DNA from: Sphingopyxis sp. USTB-05
Lineage (GTDB): Bacteria; Pseudomonadota; Alphaproteobacteria; Sphingomonadales; Sphingomonadaceae
Length of the DNA: 64,000 nt
NCBI RefSeq assembly: GCF_023822045.1
Contig: NZ_CP084712.1
Span: 1,364,001-1,428,000, forward strand
Reading direction: 5' to 3'
Shown here: in pieces, positions 8,485-17,241 of the stretch
Layout of the letters: every line of letters starts with the position of its first letter
Numbering within the stretch: position 1 is the first letter of the stretch
Position numbers and translations under genes: made by a program
The notes under the pieces: model-generated
The model's database searches: none
What the model saw: only the letters and a program-made list of their open reading frames with translations
Told to the model about the DNA's origin: nothing

Positions 8485-8571
8485 TGGCTTCCCGGCCATG
8501 GCGGAAACCGAAACCGGGGCTGACCCGGCCATTCATCGCCTATTCAATGCCTTCGCGTTAGAGAAGCGGCC

Positions 8572-8880
8572 ATGATCCGTACCTTGACCCTTTCCCTCGT
8601 TTCCGCGCTGCTGATATCGGCAGGCGCGCCCGCCTTCGCGCGCGGCGATCGTGACCAGGACAATCTGCGCGAAGCGGCGGCGCAGGGACAGGTCATTCCG
8701 CTCAACCGGCTGATCGCCGATGTCCGTTCGCGCGCGCCCTATAACGAGATGACCTATCTTGGCGGCCCGCAGTTCGATGCAGGACGGATGATCTATGCCC
8801 TGAAATTCATGGACGGCAGCCAGGTGGTCGTTGTCTATGTCGACGCCCGCACCGGCCGGATCGTGGGGCGGAAACCCTGA
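8572..8880 (+). CDS. PepSY-domain periplasmic protein
   Basis: A 102-residue secreted protein. A signal peptide (MIRTLTLSLVSALLISAGAPAFA) is followed by a single PepSY-like domain (LNRLIADVRSRAPYNEMTYLGG...YVDARTGRIVGRKP). PepSY proteins next to OmpR-type regulators are common and may sense or inhibit at the envelope. It lies 100 bp upstream of the response regulator on the same strand. The link to that two-component pair is inferred from position. Confidence 0.8.
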   Translation: MIRTLTLSLVSALLISAGAPAFARGDRDQDNLREAAAQGQVIPLNRLIADVRSRAPYNEMTYLGGPQFDAGRMIYALKFMDGSQVVVVYVDARTGRIVGRKP

Positions 8881-8922
8881 CATTTTGCCCGCAACGACAT
8901 TTTGCGATGATCGTTCGGACTT

Positions 8923-8939
8923 GATACACAGTCGATACA
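8923..8939 (+). promoter_or_regulatory. 11-bp spaced direct repeat upstream of the response regulator
   Basis: Two copies of GATACA start at 8923 and 8934, exactly 11 bp apart, about 42 bp before the response-regulator start. Tandem half-sites one helical turn apart are typical targets of OmpR/PhoB-family dimers, so this may be an autoregulatory site. Confidence 0.45.
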
Positions 8940-8980
8940 TGCGGCCGACATCGTGCGGCGCGCAAAGGAAAGGCGCCTGA

Positions 8981-9646
8981 ATGCGGATTTTGATTGTCGA
9001 AGACGAACCCACGCTGGGCCCGCAGCTAAAGGCGACGCTGGAAGGCGCTGGCTATGCCGTCGACCTTGCGACCGATGGTGAGGACGGCCATTTTCTAGGC
9101 TCCACTGAAAATTACGACGCGGCGATCCTCGATCTCGGCCTGCCCGAAATCGACGGGCTGACGGTGCTCGACCGCTGGCGCCGCGAAAAGCGCAATTTTC
9201 CCGTGCTCGTTCTCACCGCGCGCGATAGCTGGTCGGACAAGGTGGCGGGGCTCGATGCCGGCGCGGACGACTATCTGGCCAAACCCTTTCAGACCGAAGA
9301 GCTTATCGCCCGGTTGCGCGCGCTGATCCGCCGCGCCGCGGGCAATGCGTCGAGCGAACTCATCGCGGGCCCGGTTCGGCTCGATACGCGCTCGGGCCGT
9401 GTCACGCTCGACGGTGCGCCGGTGAAGCTGACCGCGCAGGAATATAAACTGCTGTCGTATCTGCTCCACCACAAGGGCAAGGTCGTGTCGCGAACCGAGT
9501 TGATCGAGCATATCTATGATCAGGATTTCGACCGCGATTCGAACACGATCGAGGTTTTCGTAACCCGCATCCGCAAAAAGCTCGGCGCCGATATCATCAC
9601 GACGATCCGCGGGCTCGGCTACCAGCTCGACGATCCGCAGGGTTGA
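8981..9646 (+). CDS. OmpR/PhoB-family response regulator
   Basis: A 221-residue two-domain regulator. The receiver has acidic residues at Glu7-Asp8-Glu9 and phospho-acceptor Asp51 (AILDLGLPEIDG), with the conserved Thr in VLVLTARD and Lys in YLAKPF. The C-terminal winged helix (SNTIEVFVTRIRKKLGADIITTIRGLGY) binds DNA. It resembles the PhoP/QseB branch. The kinase partner starts 4 bp after its stop, and the PepSY gene is upstream. The regulon is unknown. Confidence 0.94.
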   Translation: MRILIVEDEPTLGPQLKATLEGAGYAVDLATDGEDGHFLGSTENYDAAILDLGLPEIDGLTVLDRWRREKRNFPVLVLTARDSWSDKVAGLDAGADDYLAKPFQTEELIARLRALIRRAAGNASSELIAGPVRLDTRSGRVTLDGAPVKLTAQEYKLLSYLLHHKGKVVSRTELIEHIYDQDFDRDSNTIEVFVTRIRKKLGADIITTIRGLGYQLDDPQG

Positions 9647-9649
9647 TCC

Positions 9650-11050
9650 GTGGCGGAGGCCGACGCCCCGGCCGTCGTCGCGGATACCGACGCGGACAAG
9701 CCGCAGGCGCTGACCAGCCGTATCACCGGCTCGCTTGCGCGCCGCATGATCGCGATCGCGGCGCTGTGGATTTCAGTGCTGCTGATCGGCGGCGGCTTCG
9801 CGCTCGACCGGGTGCTGACCGGCGCTATCACGCGCAACTTCGATTCGAGCCTCGAATATGTGCTGATTGCGATGATCCGCTCGTCGGAGATCGGCCCCGA
9901 CGGAGAGGTGCGGCTGGTCGAACCGCTAGGCGATCAGCGTTTCCTCGAACCCTATAGCGGCCTTTACTGGCAGATCAGCGGCGGCAATCAGGAACCCTAT
10001 CGCTCGCGTTCTCTGTGGGAGCGCACGCTGAAGGCGCCGGTGCCGCATATCGACAACCAGATCCACACCTATGACAGCAATCAGTTTCCCGAGGAGGAAC
10101 TGCGCGTACTCGAACGCAACGTCATCCTGCCGGGCAGCAAGACCAACTGGCGGTTCCAGATCGCCCAGTCGCGCGAAGCGCTCGACACCCAAAATCGTGC
10201 GGTGCGCGCCACGTTGATCCCCAGCCTTGCGCTGCTTGGGCTCGGGCTGATCATCCTCGCGGCGCTCCAGACCTTTTACGGGCTTTGGCCGCTCCGACAT
10301 ATTCGTCGCGCGATCGCGGCGATGCGCGGCGGCCAGAATCGCAGGGTCGATGCGCCCCTGCCGCTCGAAGTGCAGCCGATGGTCGACGAGCTGAACGCGC
10401 TGCTCGCGCATAACGAGAAGCAGGCCGAAGAGGCGCGGCTTCACGCGGGCAATCTCGCGCATGCGCTGAAAACCCCGCTCACCGTGCTCGTCAACAGCGC
10501 GACGAGTTCGACGTCGGAGCTTGCCGAAACGGTGCGGCGCGAGGCGGCGACGATGCAACGGCAGGTCGACCACCACCTCGCGCGCGCGCGCGCCGTCGGG
10601 CGCCGCGGCGCGGCGCAGGCGAGGGCGGTCGTCTGGGACAGCGTCAACAGCGTGTCGCGGGCCGTCGCCGCGCTCTATCCCGATGCGCGCCTCGACGCCG
10701 AGGGCGACAAGACGCTGATCGTGCGCGTCGAGCGGCAAGACCTTGATGAGCTTGTTGGCAACCTTCTCGAAAATGCGGCCAAATATGGCGGCGGCAGTGT
10801 CTTCGTCACCGTCCAGCGCGATGGAAATATGGCCGAAATACTGGTCGAGGACGACGGTCCCGGCATCTCGCCCGACGACCGGGTCCGTGTGATCGATCGC
10901 GGAGTGCGGCTGGACAGCGGCAAGCCGGGAACCGGACTTGGCCTTGCTATCGTACGCGACGTCGCCGAAATCTACGGCGGTAGTGTCACGCTGGAGGAGA
11001 GCGAGGATCTCGGCGGCGTGATGGTGCGGTTGAGATTGCCGGCGGGTTAG
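9650..11050 (+). CDS. Sensor histidine kinase, partner of the upstream regulator
   Basis: A 466-residue membrane kinase with a GTG start at 9650, 4 bp after the regulator stop. TM1 is at about 32-54, a periplasmic sensor region of about 130 residues follows, and TM2 is at about 188-210. A HAMP-like linker (PLRHIRRAIAAMRGG) leads to the phospho-accepting His271 (LAHALKTPL). The ATPase has an N box (NLLENAAKYGG), a G1 box (VEDDGPGI) and a G2 box (GTGLGLAIV). It is of the PhoQ-like type. The ligand is not evident. Confidence 0.94.
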   Translation: MAEADAPAVVADTDADKPQALTSRITGSLARRMIAIAALWISVLLIGGGFALDRVLTGAITRNFDSSLEYVLIAMIRSSEIGPDGEVRLVEPLGDQRFLEPYSGLYWQISGGNQEPYRSRSLWERTLKAPVPHIDNQIHTYDSNQFPEEELRVLERNVILPGSKTNWRFQIAQSREALDTQNRAVRATLIPSLALLGLGLIILAALQTFYGLWPLRHIRRAIAAMRGGQNRRVDAPLPLEVQPMVDELNALLAHNEKQAEEARLHAGNLAHALKTPLTVLVNSATSSTSELAETVRREAATMQRQVDHHLARARAVGRRGAAQARAVVWDSVNSVSRAVAALYPDARLDAEGDKTLIVRVERQDLDELVGNLLENAAKYGGGSVFVTVQRDGNMAEILVEDDGPGISPDDRVRVIDRGVRLDSGKPGTGLGLAIVRDVAEIYGGSVTLEESEDLGGVMVRLRLPAG

Positions 11051-11381
11051 GGGTGAATGCGGCTTTGGGGTCTGAGCTGTCGTTGCCCTCTTTGAACATC
11101 GCCCGGCTGGCTCTGGGATCGGAACGGCGCAAGGGCCGCGCAATATTTCAAAGTTCAGGAAAGTTCAGCCCTATGCGCGCCCCGATTTGCAAGTCGCGGA
11201 GCGCTGGATGTGCGCGGCACGTCCGATCGTGGTCGTACCCGTAAGCCAGGCAGCGACCACCTTTTTTGTTCACCGAATGAAAGAGCCGGATGAAGGCTGA
11301 CACAGCCGGATAATGTAGGAAAGACCTATTTGAAGGCGATGTCTGTTTTAGGGTGGTGAGCTGTCGCTCGATCCCCACCCT
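11051..11381. other. Gene-free stretch, nothing recognised
   Basis: About 330 bp between the kinase gene and the family A repeat block. Short open frames occur on both strands, but none has recognisable homology or a convincing start. The composition is slightly less GC-rich than the neighbours near 11260-11340. No RNA or promoter is identified with confidence. Confidence 0.5.
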
Positions 11382-11456
11382 CGTCACCCCGGACTTGATC
11401 CGGGGTCCATGACGATGGTGCGGTTATGGATCCCGGATCAAGTCCGGGATGACGAA
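11382..11456. repeat. Palindromic repeat, family A, two facing units
   Basis: cgtcaccccggacttgatccggggtcc is followed, after a 15-20 bp linker, by the inverted unit ggatcccggatcaagtccgggatgacg. This is the first half of a double array in the region downstream of the kinase gene. It has the core shared with the other family A sites. Confidence 0.85.
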
Positions 11457-11491
11457 GAAGGATGGGGGGCTTTCGGTCGATACCGACCTTC

Positions 11492-11585
11492 CGTCATCCT
11501 GGGCTTGACCCGGGATCCCGCTTTTTCGACGTGCTCACGGACTTCGACTTCAAGCGGGACCCCGGATAAAGTCCGGGGTGACGAT
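11492..11585. repeat. Palindromic repeat, family A, bipartite element
   Basis: cgtcatcctgggcttgacccgggatcccgcttttt and, inverted, aagcgggaccccggataaagtccggggtgacg flank a 25-bp linker containing a further inverted gtgctcacggacttc segment. The layout is nearly identical to 30239-30328, including the 'gatcccgctttttcgac' stretch. It sits between the 3' end of the GST gene (minus) and the kinase gene (plus), i.e. between converging genes. Confidence 0.85.
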
Positions 11586-11625
11586 GCAAGAAAGGGCAGC
11601 TTCCGGCCGAAAGCCGTCGCTTGCC

Positions 11626-12321
11626 TTAAGCCGCCGTTACTTCCAGGCCACGCTGTACGCCGGGACGTGCCAAGCCGGCATCGAGCCAGCGCTGGACATG
11701 ACTGAACCGGTCGAAGCCGACGATCTCGCGCGCGTCGTAAAAGCCGATCAGATTGCGTACCCAGCCGAGCAGCGAGATATCGGCGATGCTGTAGTCGGCG
11801 CCCATGACCCACTCGCGCGTCGCCAGCCTTTCGTCGAGCACGCCGAGCAGACGCGCCGATTCCGCCGCGTAACGATCCCGCGGGCGCTTGTCCTCATATT
11901 CGCGGCCGGCGAATTTGTGGAAGAAACCGAGCTGGCCGAACATCGGGCCGACGCCGCCCATCTGCCACATGACCCACTGGATCGTCTCGTACCGCTCCGC
12001 CGGATCGGCCGAAAGAAACTGCCCGCTCTTGTCGGCCAGATAAATCAGGATGGCGCCCGATTCGAACAGCGCGAGCGGCTTTCCGCCGGGGCCCTGCGGG
12101 TCGTAGATCGCGGGGATCTTGCCATTGGGGTTGAGCGCGAGGAACGCCGGGTCATGACTTTCGTTCGCCATGATGTCGATCCGGTGCGGTTCGTACGCGA
12201 GACCCGTTTCCTCCAGCATGATCCCCGCCTTGACCCCGTTCGGCGTCGGCGCAGAGAAAAGCTGTATCCGGTCGGGGTGCTTTGCCGGCCAGCGCGCGAA
12301 GATCGGATGGGCCGTGCTCAT
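11626..12321 (-). CDS. Glutathione S-transferase (YfcG/YghU-like)
   Basis: A 231-residue cytosolic GST. The N-terminal thioredoxin-like domain has FSAPTPNGVKAGIMLEETGL, the cis-Pro segment NPNGKIPAIYD and the glutathione-binding ALFESGAILIYLADK. The C-terminal helical domain carries WVMGADYSIADISLLGWV. This resembles the Nu-class disulfide-bond oxidoreductases, where the TPN motif replaces a catalytic Ser/Tyr. Its start overlaps the chorismate mutase stop by four bases, so the two are one transcription unit. Confidence 0.9.
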   Translation of the reverse strand: MSTAHPIFARWPAKHPDRIQLFSAPTPNGVKAGIMLEETGLAYEPHRIDIMANESHDPAFLALNPNGKIPAIYDPQGPGGKPLALFESGAILIYLADKSGQFLSADPAERYETIQWVMWQMGGVGPMFGQLGFFHKFAGREYEDKRPRDRYAAESARLLGVLDERLATREWVMGADYSIADISLLGWVRNLIGFYDAREIVGFDRFSHVQRWLDAGLARPGVQRGLEVTAA

Positions 12322-12605
12322 GCGTCCTGCTCCCGCTTGGCTTGCTGGTGGTGGCGGATTACTTCGTCGATGATGAAGCGGAGGAATTTCTCGGTGAAAT
12401 CGGGATCGAGATCGGCGTCGCGCGCGAGTTCGCGCAGCCGTCCGATCTGGCGTTCCTCGCGGCCGGGGTCGGCGGGGGGCAGGCCTTCGCGGGCCTTGAG
12501 TTCGCCGACCGCCTTGGTCACCTTGAACCGTTCGGCGAGCATATAGACGAGCGCCGCGTCGATATTGTCGATGCTCTGGCGGTAGCGGCTCAGTTGGTCG
12601 TCCAT
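12318..12605 (-). CDS. Chorismate mutase, AroQ class
   Basis: A 95-residue all-helical monofunctional enzyme converting chorismate to prephenate for Phe/Tyr synthesis. It has the family pattern: RQSIDNIDAALVYMLAERF, the catalytic KAVGELKAREGLPPADPGREE segment, and the C-terminal IIDEVIRHHQ helix. ATG 12605 is the only sensible start. It is divergent from the polyprenyl synthase at 12714 and is followed by the overlapping GST gene. No signal peptide is present, so it is cytosolic. Confidence 0.9.
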   Translation of the reverse strand: MDDQLSRYRQSIDNIDAALVYMLAERFKVTKAVGELKAREGLPPADPGREERQIGRLRELARDADLDPDFTEKFLRFIIDEVIRHHQQAKREQDA

Positions 12606-12713
12606 GGGTGCGCGATTCCTCTCTTCTCCGGCACGCTTGGCACCGGGCGGGGCTTCAAAGCAAGCCGAAAGTCGTTGCAAAATCGCGACCGCGGCGCCAA
12701 GGCTCGCCGCGTT

Positions 12714-13727
12714 ATGACTGCGGAAATCCATCAGCTCCACGGCGACCGGCCGCCCTCGCTCGACCCGATGATGGCGCTCGTCGCCGCCGATATGAACGAG
12801 GTGAATTCGGTCATTCTCGACCGTATGCAGTCCGAAGTTCCGCTGATCCCCGAACTCGCGGGGCATCTGATCGCGGGCGGCGGCAAACGGATGCGCCCGA
12901 TGCTGACGCTCGCGTGCGGCAAGCTGCTCGACTATCCGGGCCGCCGCCACTGCAAGCTCGCCGCCGCGGTCGAGTTCATTCACACCGCGACGCTGCTCCA
13001 CGACGATGTCGTCGACAAGTCGGACCTGCGCCGCGGCCGCAAGACCGCGAACATCATCTGGGGCAACAGCGCCTCGGTGCTCGTCGGCGATTTCCTGTTC
13101 AGCCGCGCGTTCGAAGTCATGGTCGAGGACGGATCGCTGAAGGTGCTCAAGATCCTGTCGCGCGCCTCGGCGGTGATTGCGGAGGGTGAGGTCAATCAGC
13201 TCTCGGCGCAGCGCCGGATCGAGACGAGCGAGGACCAGTATCTCGCGATCATCAATGCCAAGACCGCCGAACTCTTCGCCGCCGCGTGCAAGATCGCAGC
13301 GGTCGTTGCCGAGCGTGACGAGGCGACCGAAGCTGCGCTCGACGCCTATGGCCGCAACCTCGGCATTGCGTTCCAGCTCGTCGACGATGCGATCGACTAT
13401 GTTTCGGACGCCGAAACGATGGGCAAGGGTGTCGGCGACGATTTCCGCGACGGCAAGGTTACGCTGCCCGTCATCCTCGCTTATGCGCGCGGCAGCGCGG
13501 AGGAACGCGATTTCTGGAAGCAGGCCATCGTCGGACATCGTACGTCGGATGAGGATCTCGCCTACGCCACGTCGCTGCTCCACAAACATGACACGATCAC
13601 CGACACGCTTGCCCGCGCGCGCCACTATGGTCAGCGCGCCGTCGATGCGATCGGGGGTTTCAGTGCCAGTCAGGCGAAGTCGGCGCTGACCGAAGCGGTC
13701 GCGTTCGCGGTCGCGCGCGCCTATTGA
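12714..13727 (+). CDS. ispB: Long-chain trans-polyprenyl diphosphate synthase
   Basis: A 337-residue prenyltransferase that makes the side chain of ubiquinone (probably decaprenyl in this lineage; inferred). The first Asp-rich motif is HDDVVD (Asp97, Asp98, Asp101). The second is LVDDAIDYVSD, with GGGKRMRP upstream for IPP binding. ATG 12714 is chosen because upstream in-frame sequence is not family-like and overlaps the divergent chorismate mutase gene. Seven bases separate it from the DUF1801 gene. Confidence 0.93.
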   Translation: MTAEIHQLHGDRPPSLDPMMALVAADMNEVNSVILDRMQSEVPLIPELAGHLIAGGGKRMRPMLTLACGKLLDYPGRRHCKLAAAVEFIHTATLLHDDVVDKSDLRRGRKTANIIWGNSASVLVGDFLFSRAFEVMVEDGSLKVLKILSRASAVIAEGEVNQLSAQRRIETSEDQYLAIINAKTAELFAAACKIAAVVAERDEATEAALDAYGRNLGIAFQLVDDAIDYVSDAETMGKGVGDDFRDGKVTLPVILAYARGSAEERDFWKQAIVGHRTSDEDLAYATSLLHKHDTITDTLARARHYGQRAVDAIGGFSASQAKSALTEAVAFAVARAY

Positions 13728-13734
13728 GGCGGAC

Positions 13735-14121
13735 ATGGCGATGATGGGCCCAGCGGCGGAAAGCCCCGGCGCCTATATCGCCGCGCTGTCAGGCTGGCAG
13801 CGCGAACGCTGCGAAATGATGCGCGCGACAATCATGGCCGCGGCACCCTTTGAAGAGACGATCAAATGGACCAACCTTGTCTTCATGACGAATGGTCCGT
13901 GCATCCTGATCCGCGCCGAGGAGCATCGGGTGCTGCTCGGTTTCTGGCGCGGCAAAAGGCTGCGCGAGCTGGAGCCGCGGATCAAGGCGAGTGGCAAATA
14001 TGAACTCGGCAATCTGGTGATGACCGAAAGCACCGAGGTCTCGGCCGAAACGGTCGCGGCGCTCGCCGCCGAGGCTTTTCGCCTGAACGCCCAACTGGGC
14101 AACCCTGCGGCGCGCACCTGA
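13735..14121 (+). CDS. DUF1801-family protein
   Basis: A 128-residue protein of the DUF1801 (YdhG-like) fold. It has an N-terminal helix YIAALSGWQRERCEMMR, then PFEETIKWTNLVFMTNGPCILIRAEEHRVLLGFWRG, then a KYELGNLVMT segment. The biochemical role of the family is not established. It sits between ispB and hrpB, overlapping hrpB by one base, so it belongs to that operon. No signal peptide or membrane segment is seen. Confidence 0.82.
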   Translation: MAMMGPAAESPGAYIAALSGWQRERCEMMRATIMAAAPFEETIKWTNLVFMTNGPCILIRAEEHRVLLGFWRGKRLRELEPRIKASGKYELGNLVMTESTEVSAETVAALAAEAFRLNAQLGNPAART

Positions 14122-16583
14122 TGCAATCGCTTCCGATCGATGTCGTGCTGCCCGATATCATGGCGGCCCTGGTGCTAAAGCCCAACGCCGTCGTCGTGGC
14201 ACCGCCGGGGGCTGGCAAGACGACGCGCGTGGCGCCCGCGATACTCGACCAACCGTGGTGCAAGGGCGCGGTGTGGTTGCTCTCGCCCCGCCGCCTTGCC
14301 GCACGTGGCGCGGCCGAGCGCATCGCCGAGGAAATGGGCGAAGCGGTTGGCGGCAAGGTTGGCTATGCCACGCGGCTCGACAGCAAGCAGTCGGCGGCGA
14401 CGCGGCTGCTGGTGATGACTCCCGGCCTGTTCCGCAACCGCATCCTCGCGGATCCCGAGCTTCGGGGCGTGTCGGCAGTCCTCTTCGACGAAGTCCATGA
14501 ACGCAGCCTCGACGGCGACTTTGCGCTCGCATTGGCGATCGATGCGCAGCAGGGTCTTCGCGACGATCTTCGCCTCGTTGCGATGTCGGCGACGCTTGAC
14601 GGCGTGCGCTTTGCCGCCCTCCTTGGCAATGCGCCGGCGGTGAAGAGCGAGGGCAAGATCTGGCCGCTCGAACTGCGCCATATCGGTCGCCGCGCCGAGG
14701 ACCGGCTGGAGGCTTCGATGCTCGCGGCGGTGCGGCAGGCGCTGGTCGACGAGGTTGCGGGCGACATGCTTGCTTTCCTGCCCGGCGCCGCCGACATCGA
14801 GCGCACTGCAGCCGCAGTCGAAGAGGCGCGCTTGCCGCTCGTCGTCCATCGCCTCCACGGCCAGATCGATCCGGCGCTACAGCGCAAGGCGCTCGTCCGC
14901 GATGCTGATGGACGGCGCAAGTTGATCCTCGCGACGAGCATCGCGGAAACCAGCCTGACGATCGACGGCGTGCGTATCGTGATCGACGCCGGCCTGTCGC
15001 GGCGTCCGCGCTTTGACAAGGCGGCGGGCATCGCGCGCCTCGTCACCGAGCGCGCGAGCCAGGCGTCGGCGACGCAGCGCGCGGGCCGCGCCGCGCGGCA
15101 AGGGCCGGGCGTTGCCTATCGATTGTGGGAAGCCGCGGCGACCGCAGGCATGCCGCCGTTCGATCCCCCTGAAATCCACGAAAATGATCTGATGCCCGTC
15201 GTCCTCGATTGTGCGAGTTGGGGCATCATCGACCCGCGCCAACTGGGCTGGCTCGACCCCCCATCGCCCGCCGCCATTTCGGAAGCGAAAAGCCGGCTTC
15301 AGGCGATTGGGGCGCTGGCCGACGATGGCCGCATCACCGCACACGGCAAGGCTCTCGCCGCGATCCCGCTTCCCGTTCCGCTCGCGCACATGCTGCTCGA
15401 CGCGGCGCGCGCGGGGGAGGCGGAGATGGCGGGGCGGCTTGCCGTGCTGTTGACCGAGCCGGGACTTGGCGGGCGCGGCGTCGATGTCGAAGCGCGGCTG
15501 TCGCGTTGGCGTGGGCAACGCAACGAACGCTCCGACGGCGCCTGGCGTCTCGCGCGGCGGCTCGCGACCATCGGCGAGAAGCTGGCGGCAGAGACCGATA
15601 GCGTTCCAACGCGCTCGATCGGCGGTTGGATTGCGACCGCGTGGCCCGACCGCGTTGCGCGGCAGCGAGCAGGGCAGCGCGGCGAGTATCTCAGCGTCGG
15701 CGGACGCGCCTATCGCATCGACCCGGTCGATCCGCTCGCGGGCAGCGAATGGCTCGCGATCGCTGACGCGCAGGGCCATGCCGCGGGGGTGCGCATCCTG
15801 GCCGCGGCGCCAATCGAACAGGCCGAGGTCGAGGCACTCTTCGCCGACCGCATCGTCCAGCGTTCGGCAAGCAGTTATGACGGCGCTAACGACCGCGTCG
15901 ATCATCGCCGCGAACGGCGGCTTGGTGCGATCGCACTGACGAGCGGGCAGGCCGGGCGCAGCGAAAATTCGGAGGACGATATCGCGGTACGCATGGCTGC
16001 GGTGCGCAGCAAGGGACTGGGACTGATCGGTTGGGGACCGGCGTCGCAGGCGCTGCGCCAGCGCGCTTCCTATGCGGGGATCGACGCGCTCTCGACCGGC
16101 GCGCTCGCCGATAGTCTCGAACTCTGGCTGGAGCCGTTGCTTTCGGGATGCCGGGGCCTTCGCGATATCGGCGATCGCAAGCTGACCGATGCGTTGATGG
16201 CGACCCTCGACTGGCCGGCGCGGCAGTTGCTCGAAAAGCACGCGCCCGCCGACTATGCGACACCGGTCGGCGGCCGGCATCCGATCGACTATGGCGCCGA
16301 CGGTGGGCCGACGGTCAGCCTTCGCGTGCAGGAATTGTTCGGGCTGGCCCGCCATCCGACGATCGGCGATCCGCCGGTGCCGCTGGTGCTCGCCCTGACC
16401 TCTCCCGCGCATCGACCGATTCAGACGACGCGCGACCTCGTATCCTTCTGGAGCGGTAGCTGGCATGATGTGGCGCGCGAGATGCGCGGGCGCTATCCCA
16501 AGCATAATTGGCCCGACGATCCGGCAAATGCGCGGCCGAGCCTGATGACCAAAGCGGCACAGGCGCGCCGCGATGCGCAATAG
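14121..16583 (+). CDS. hrpB: ATP-dependent helicase HrpB
   Basis: An 820-residue DEAH-type RNA/DNA helicase. Walker A is APPGAGKTTR (GAGKT 30-34), motif II is LFDEVHERSLD, motif III is MSATLDG, and motif VI is SQASATQRAGRAARQGPG. The HrpB-specific C-terminal region is complete, ending YPKHNWPDDPANARP, the family's typical terminus. The function in most bacteria is poorly defined (the E. coli mutant is mild). It is coupled to the DUF1801 gene by one base. Confidence 0.95.
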   Translation: MQSLPIDVVLPDIMAALVLKPNAVVVAPPGAGKTTRVAPAILDQPWCKGAVWLLSPRRLAARGAAERIAEEMGEAVGGKVGYATRLDSKQSAATRLLVMTPGLFRNRILADPELRGVSAVLFDEVHERSLDGDFALALAIDAQQGLRDDLRLVAMSATLDGVRFAALLGNAPAVKSEGKIWPLELRHIGRRAEDRLEASMLAAVRQALVDEVAGDMLAFLPGAADIERTAAAVEEARLPLVVHRLHGQIDPALQRKALVRDADGRRKLILATSIAETSLTIDGVRIVIDAGLSRRPRFDKAAGIARLVTERASQASATQRAGRAARQGPGVAYRLWEAAATAGMPPFDPPEIHENDLMPVVLDCASWGIIDPRQLGWLDPPSPAAISEAKSRLQAIGALADDGRITAHGKALAAIPLPVPLAHMLLDAARAGEAEMAGRLAVLLTEPGLGGRGVDVEARLSRWRGQRNERSDGAWRLARRLATIGEKLAAETDSVPTRSIGGWIATAWPDRVARQRAGQRGEYLSVGGRAYRIDPVDPLAGSEWLAIADAQGHAAGVRILAAAPIEQAEVEALFADRIVQRSASSYDGANDRVDHRRERRLGAIALTSGQAGRSENSEDDIAVRMAAVRSKGLGLIGWGPASQALRQRASYAGIDALSTGALADSLELWLEPLLSGCRGLRDIGDRKLTDALMATLDWPARQLLEKHAPADYATPVGGRHPIDYGADGGPTVSLRVQELFGLARHPTIGDPPVPLVLALTSPAHRPIQTTRDLVSFWSGSWHDVAREMRGRYPKHNWPDDPANARPSLMTKAAQARRDAQ

Positions 16584-16652
16584 GCCCCTTTTCGCAGGCG
16601 CCGCTTGGCGCTAAGGCGGCGGCTCAGGCCCCGGTTAAACAGGACGACCCCG

Positions 16653-16931
16653 ATGAAAGCGCGTATTTTCCAGAAGCCCAAAAATGCCATGCAGTCGGGG
16701 CGTGCCGGGACGCAGCGTTGGGTGCTTGAATATGCGCCGGTCGAAGCGCGCAAGGCCGATCCGCTAATGGGTTGGGCCGGCAGCGGCGACACGCAGCGCC
16801 AGCTCCGCCTTGGCTTCGCGAGCCAGGAAGAGGCCATTGCTTATGCCGAGCGTAACGGCATCGAAGTCGAAGTGACCGCGACGCCGGTGCGGACGCTCAA
16901 GATCCAGGCTTACGCCGACAATTTCCGGTAA
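16653..16931 (+). CDS. NADH dehydrogenase accessory subunit, NDUFS4-like (ETC complex I family)
   Basis: A 92-residue protein with the conserved alphaproteobacterial/mitochondrial 18-kDa subunit pattern. It has RIFQKPKNAMQSGRAGTQRWVLEY, then DPLMGWAGSGDTQRQLRLGFASQEEAIAYAERNGI, then a basic/aromatic tail. It is an accessory subunit on the matrix/cytoplasmic arm of complex I. ATG 16653 is preferred over an upstream in-frame codon because the family begins here. The gene stands alone, away from the nuo operon. Confidence 0.92.
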   Translation: MKARIFQKPKNAMQSGRAGTQRWVLEYAPVEARKADPLMGWAGSGDTQRQLRLGFASQEEAIAYAERNGIEVEVTATPVRTLKIQAYADNFR

Positions 16932-16961
16932 AGCGTCGCCCCCGCGAAGGCGGGGGACGCT
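16932..16961. terminator. Strong hairpin between converging genes
   Basis: agcgtcgcccccgc-gaag-gcgggggacgct forms a near-perfect GC-rich stem directly after the NDUFS4-like stop. No T-tract follows, so it may be an mRNA 3'-end stabiliser or a separate short repeat rather than a classic terminator. Confidence 0.5.
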
Positions 16962-17025
16962 GGCAATCTCGCGCTACGTCGATAGCGGCCCCACATCTTC
17001 GCGGAGGGCCGACGATCCTTCTCGA

Positions 17026-17241
17026 TTATTCGCTGTCGGGCTGCAGCAATTTGTGCAGGTGGACGACGACATATTTCATTTCGGCGTCGTCGACCGTGCG
17101 CTGCGCGGCGCTGCGCCATGCCTTTTCCGCCGACTTATAGTCGGGATAGAGGCCCACGACGTCGAGGTTGTGGAGGTCGACGAAATCGAGACCCTGCGGG
17201 TCGGCGACGCGTCCGCCGAACACGAGATGCAATTTGCTCAT
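17026..17241 (-). CDS. DUF4170-family small protein
   Basis: A 71-residue soluble protein starting MSKLHLVFGGRVADPQGLDFVD and containing VVGLYPDYKSAEKAWRSAAQRTVDDAEMKYVVVHLHKLL, the conserved core of DUF4170. This family is nearly restricted to alphaproteobacteria and has no assigned function. It converges with the NDUFS4-like gene and lies 80 bp from the 3' end of the YqjD-type cluster, on the same strand as that cluster. Confidence 0.85.
   Translation of the reverse strand: MSKLHLVFGGRVADPQGLDFVDLHNLDVVGLYPDYKSAEKAWRSAAQRTVDDAEMKYVVVHLHKLLQPDSE

Noticed and set aside
8295..8561. 88-codon open frame over the tRNA-Val gene
   Set aside because: It overlaps the tRNA and has no domain or ribosome binding site; chance frame in GC-rich DNA.
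11148..11387. 79-codon open frame on the minus strand in the gene-free stretch
   Set aside because: No recognisable domain, start context or composition; it runs into the repeat block. Treated as chance.
12318..13736. Long minus-strand frame extending chorismate mutase across ispB
   Set aside because: Only the last 95 residues match chorismate mutase; the upstream part is antisense to a clear polyprenyl synthase.
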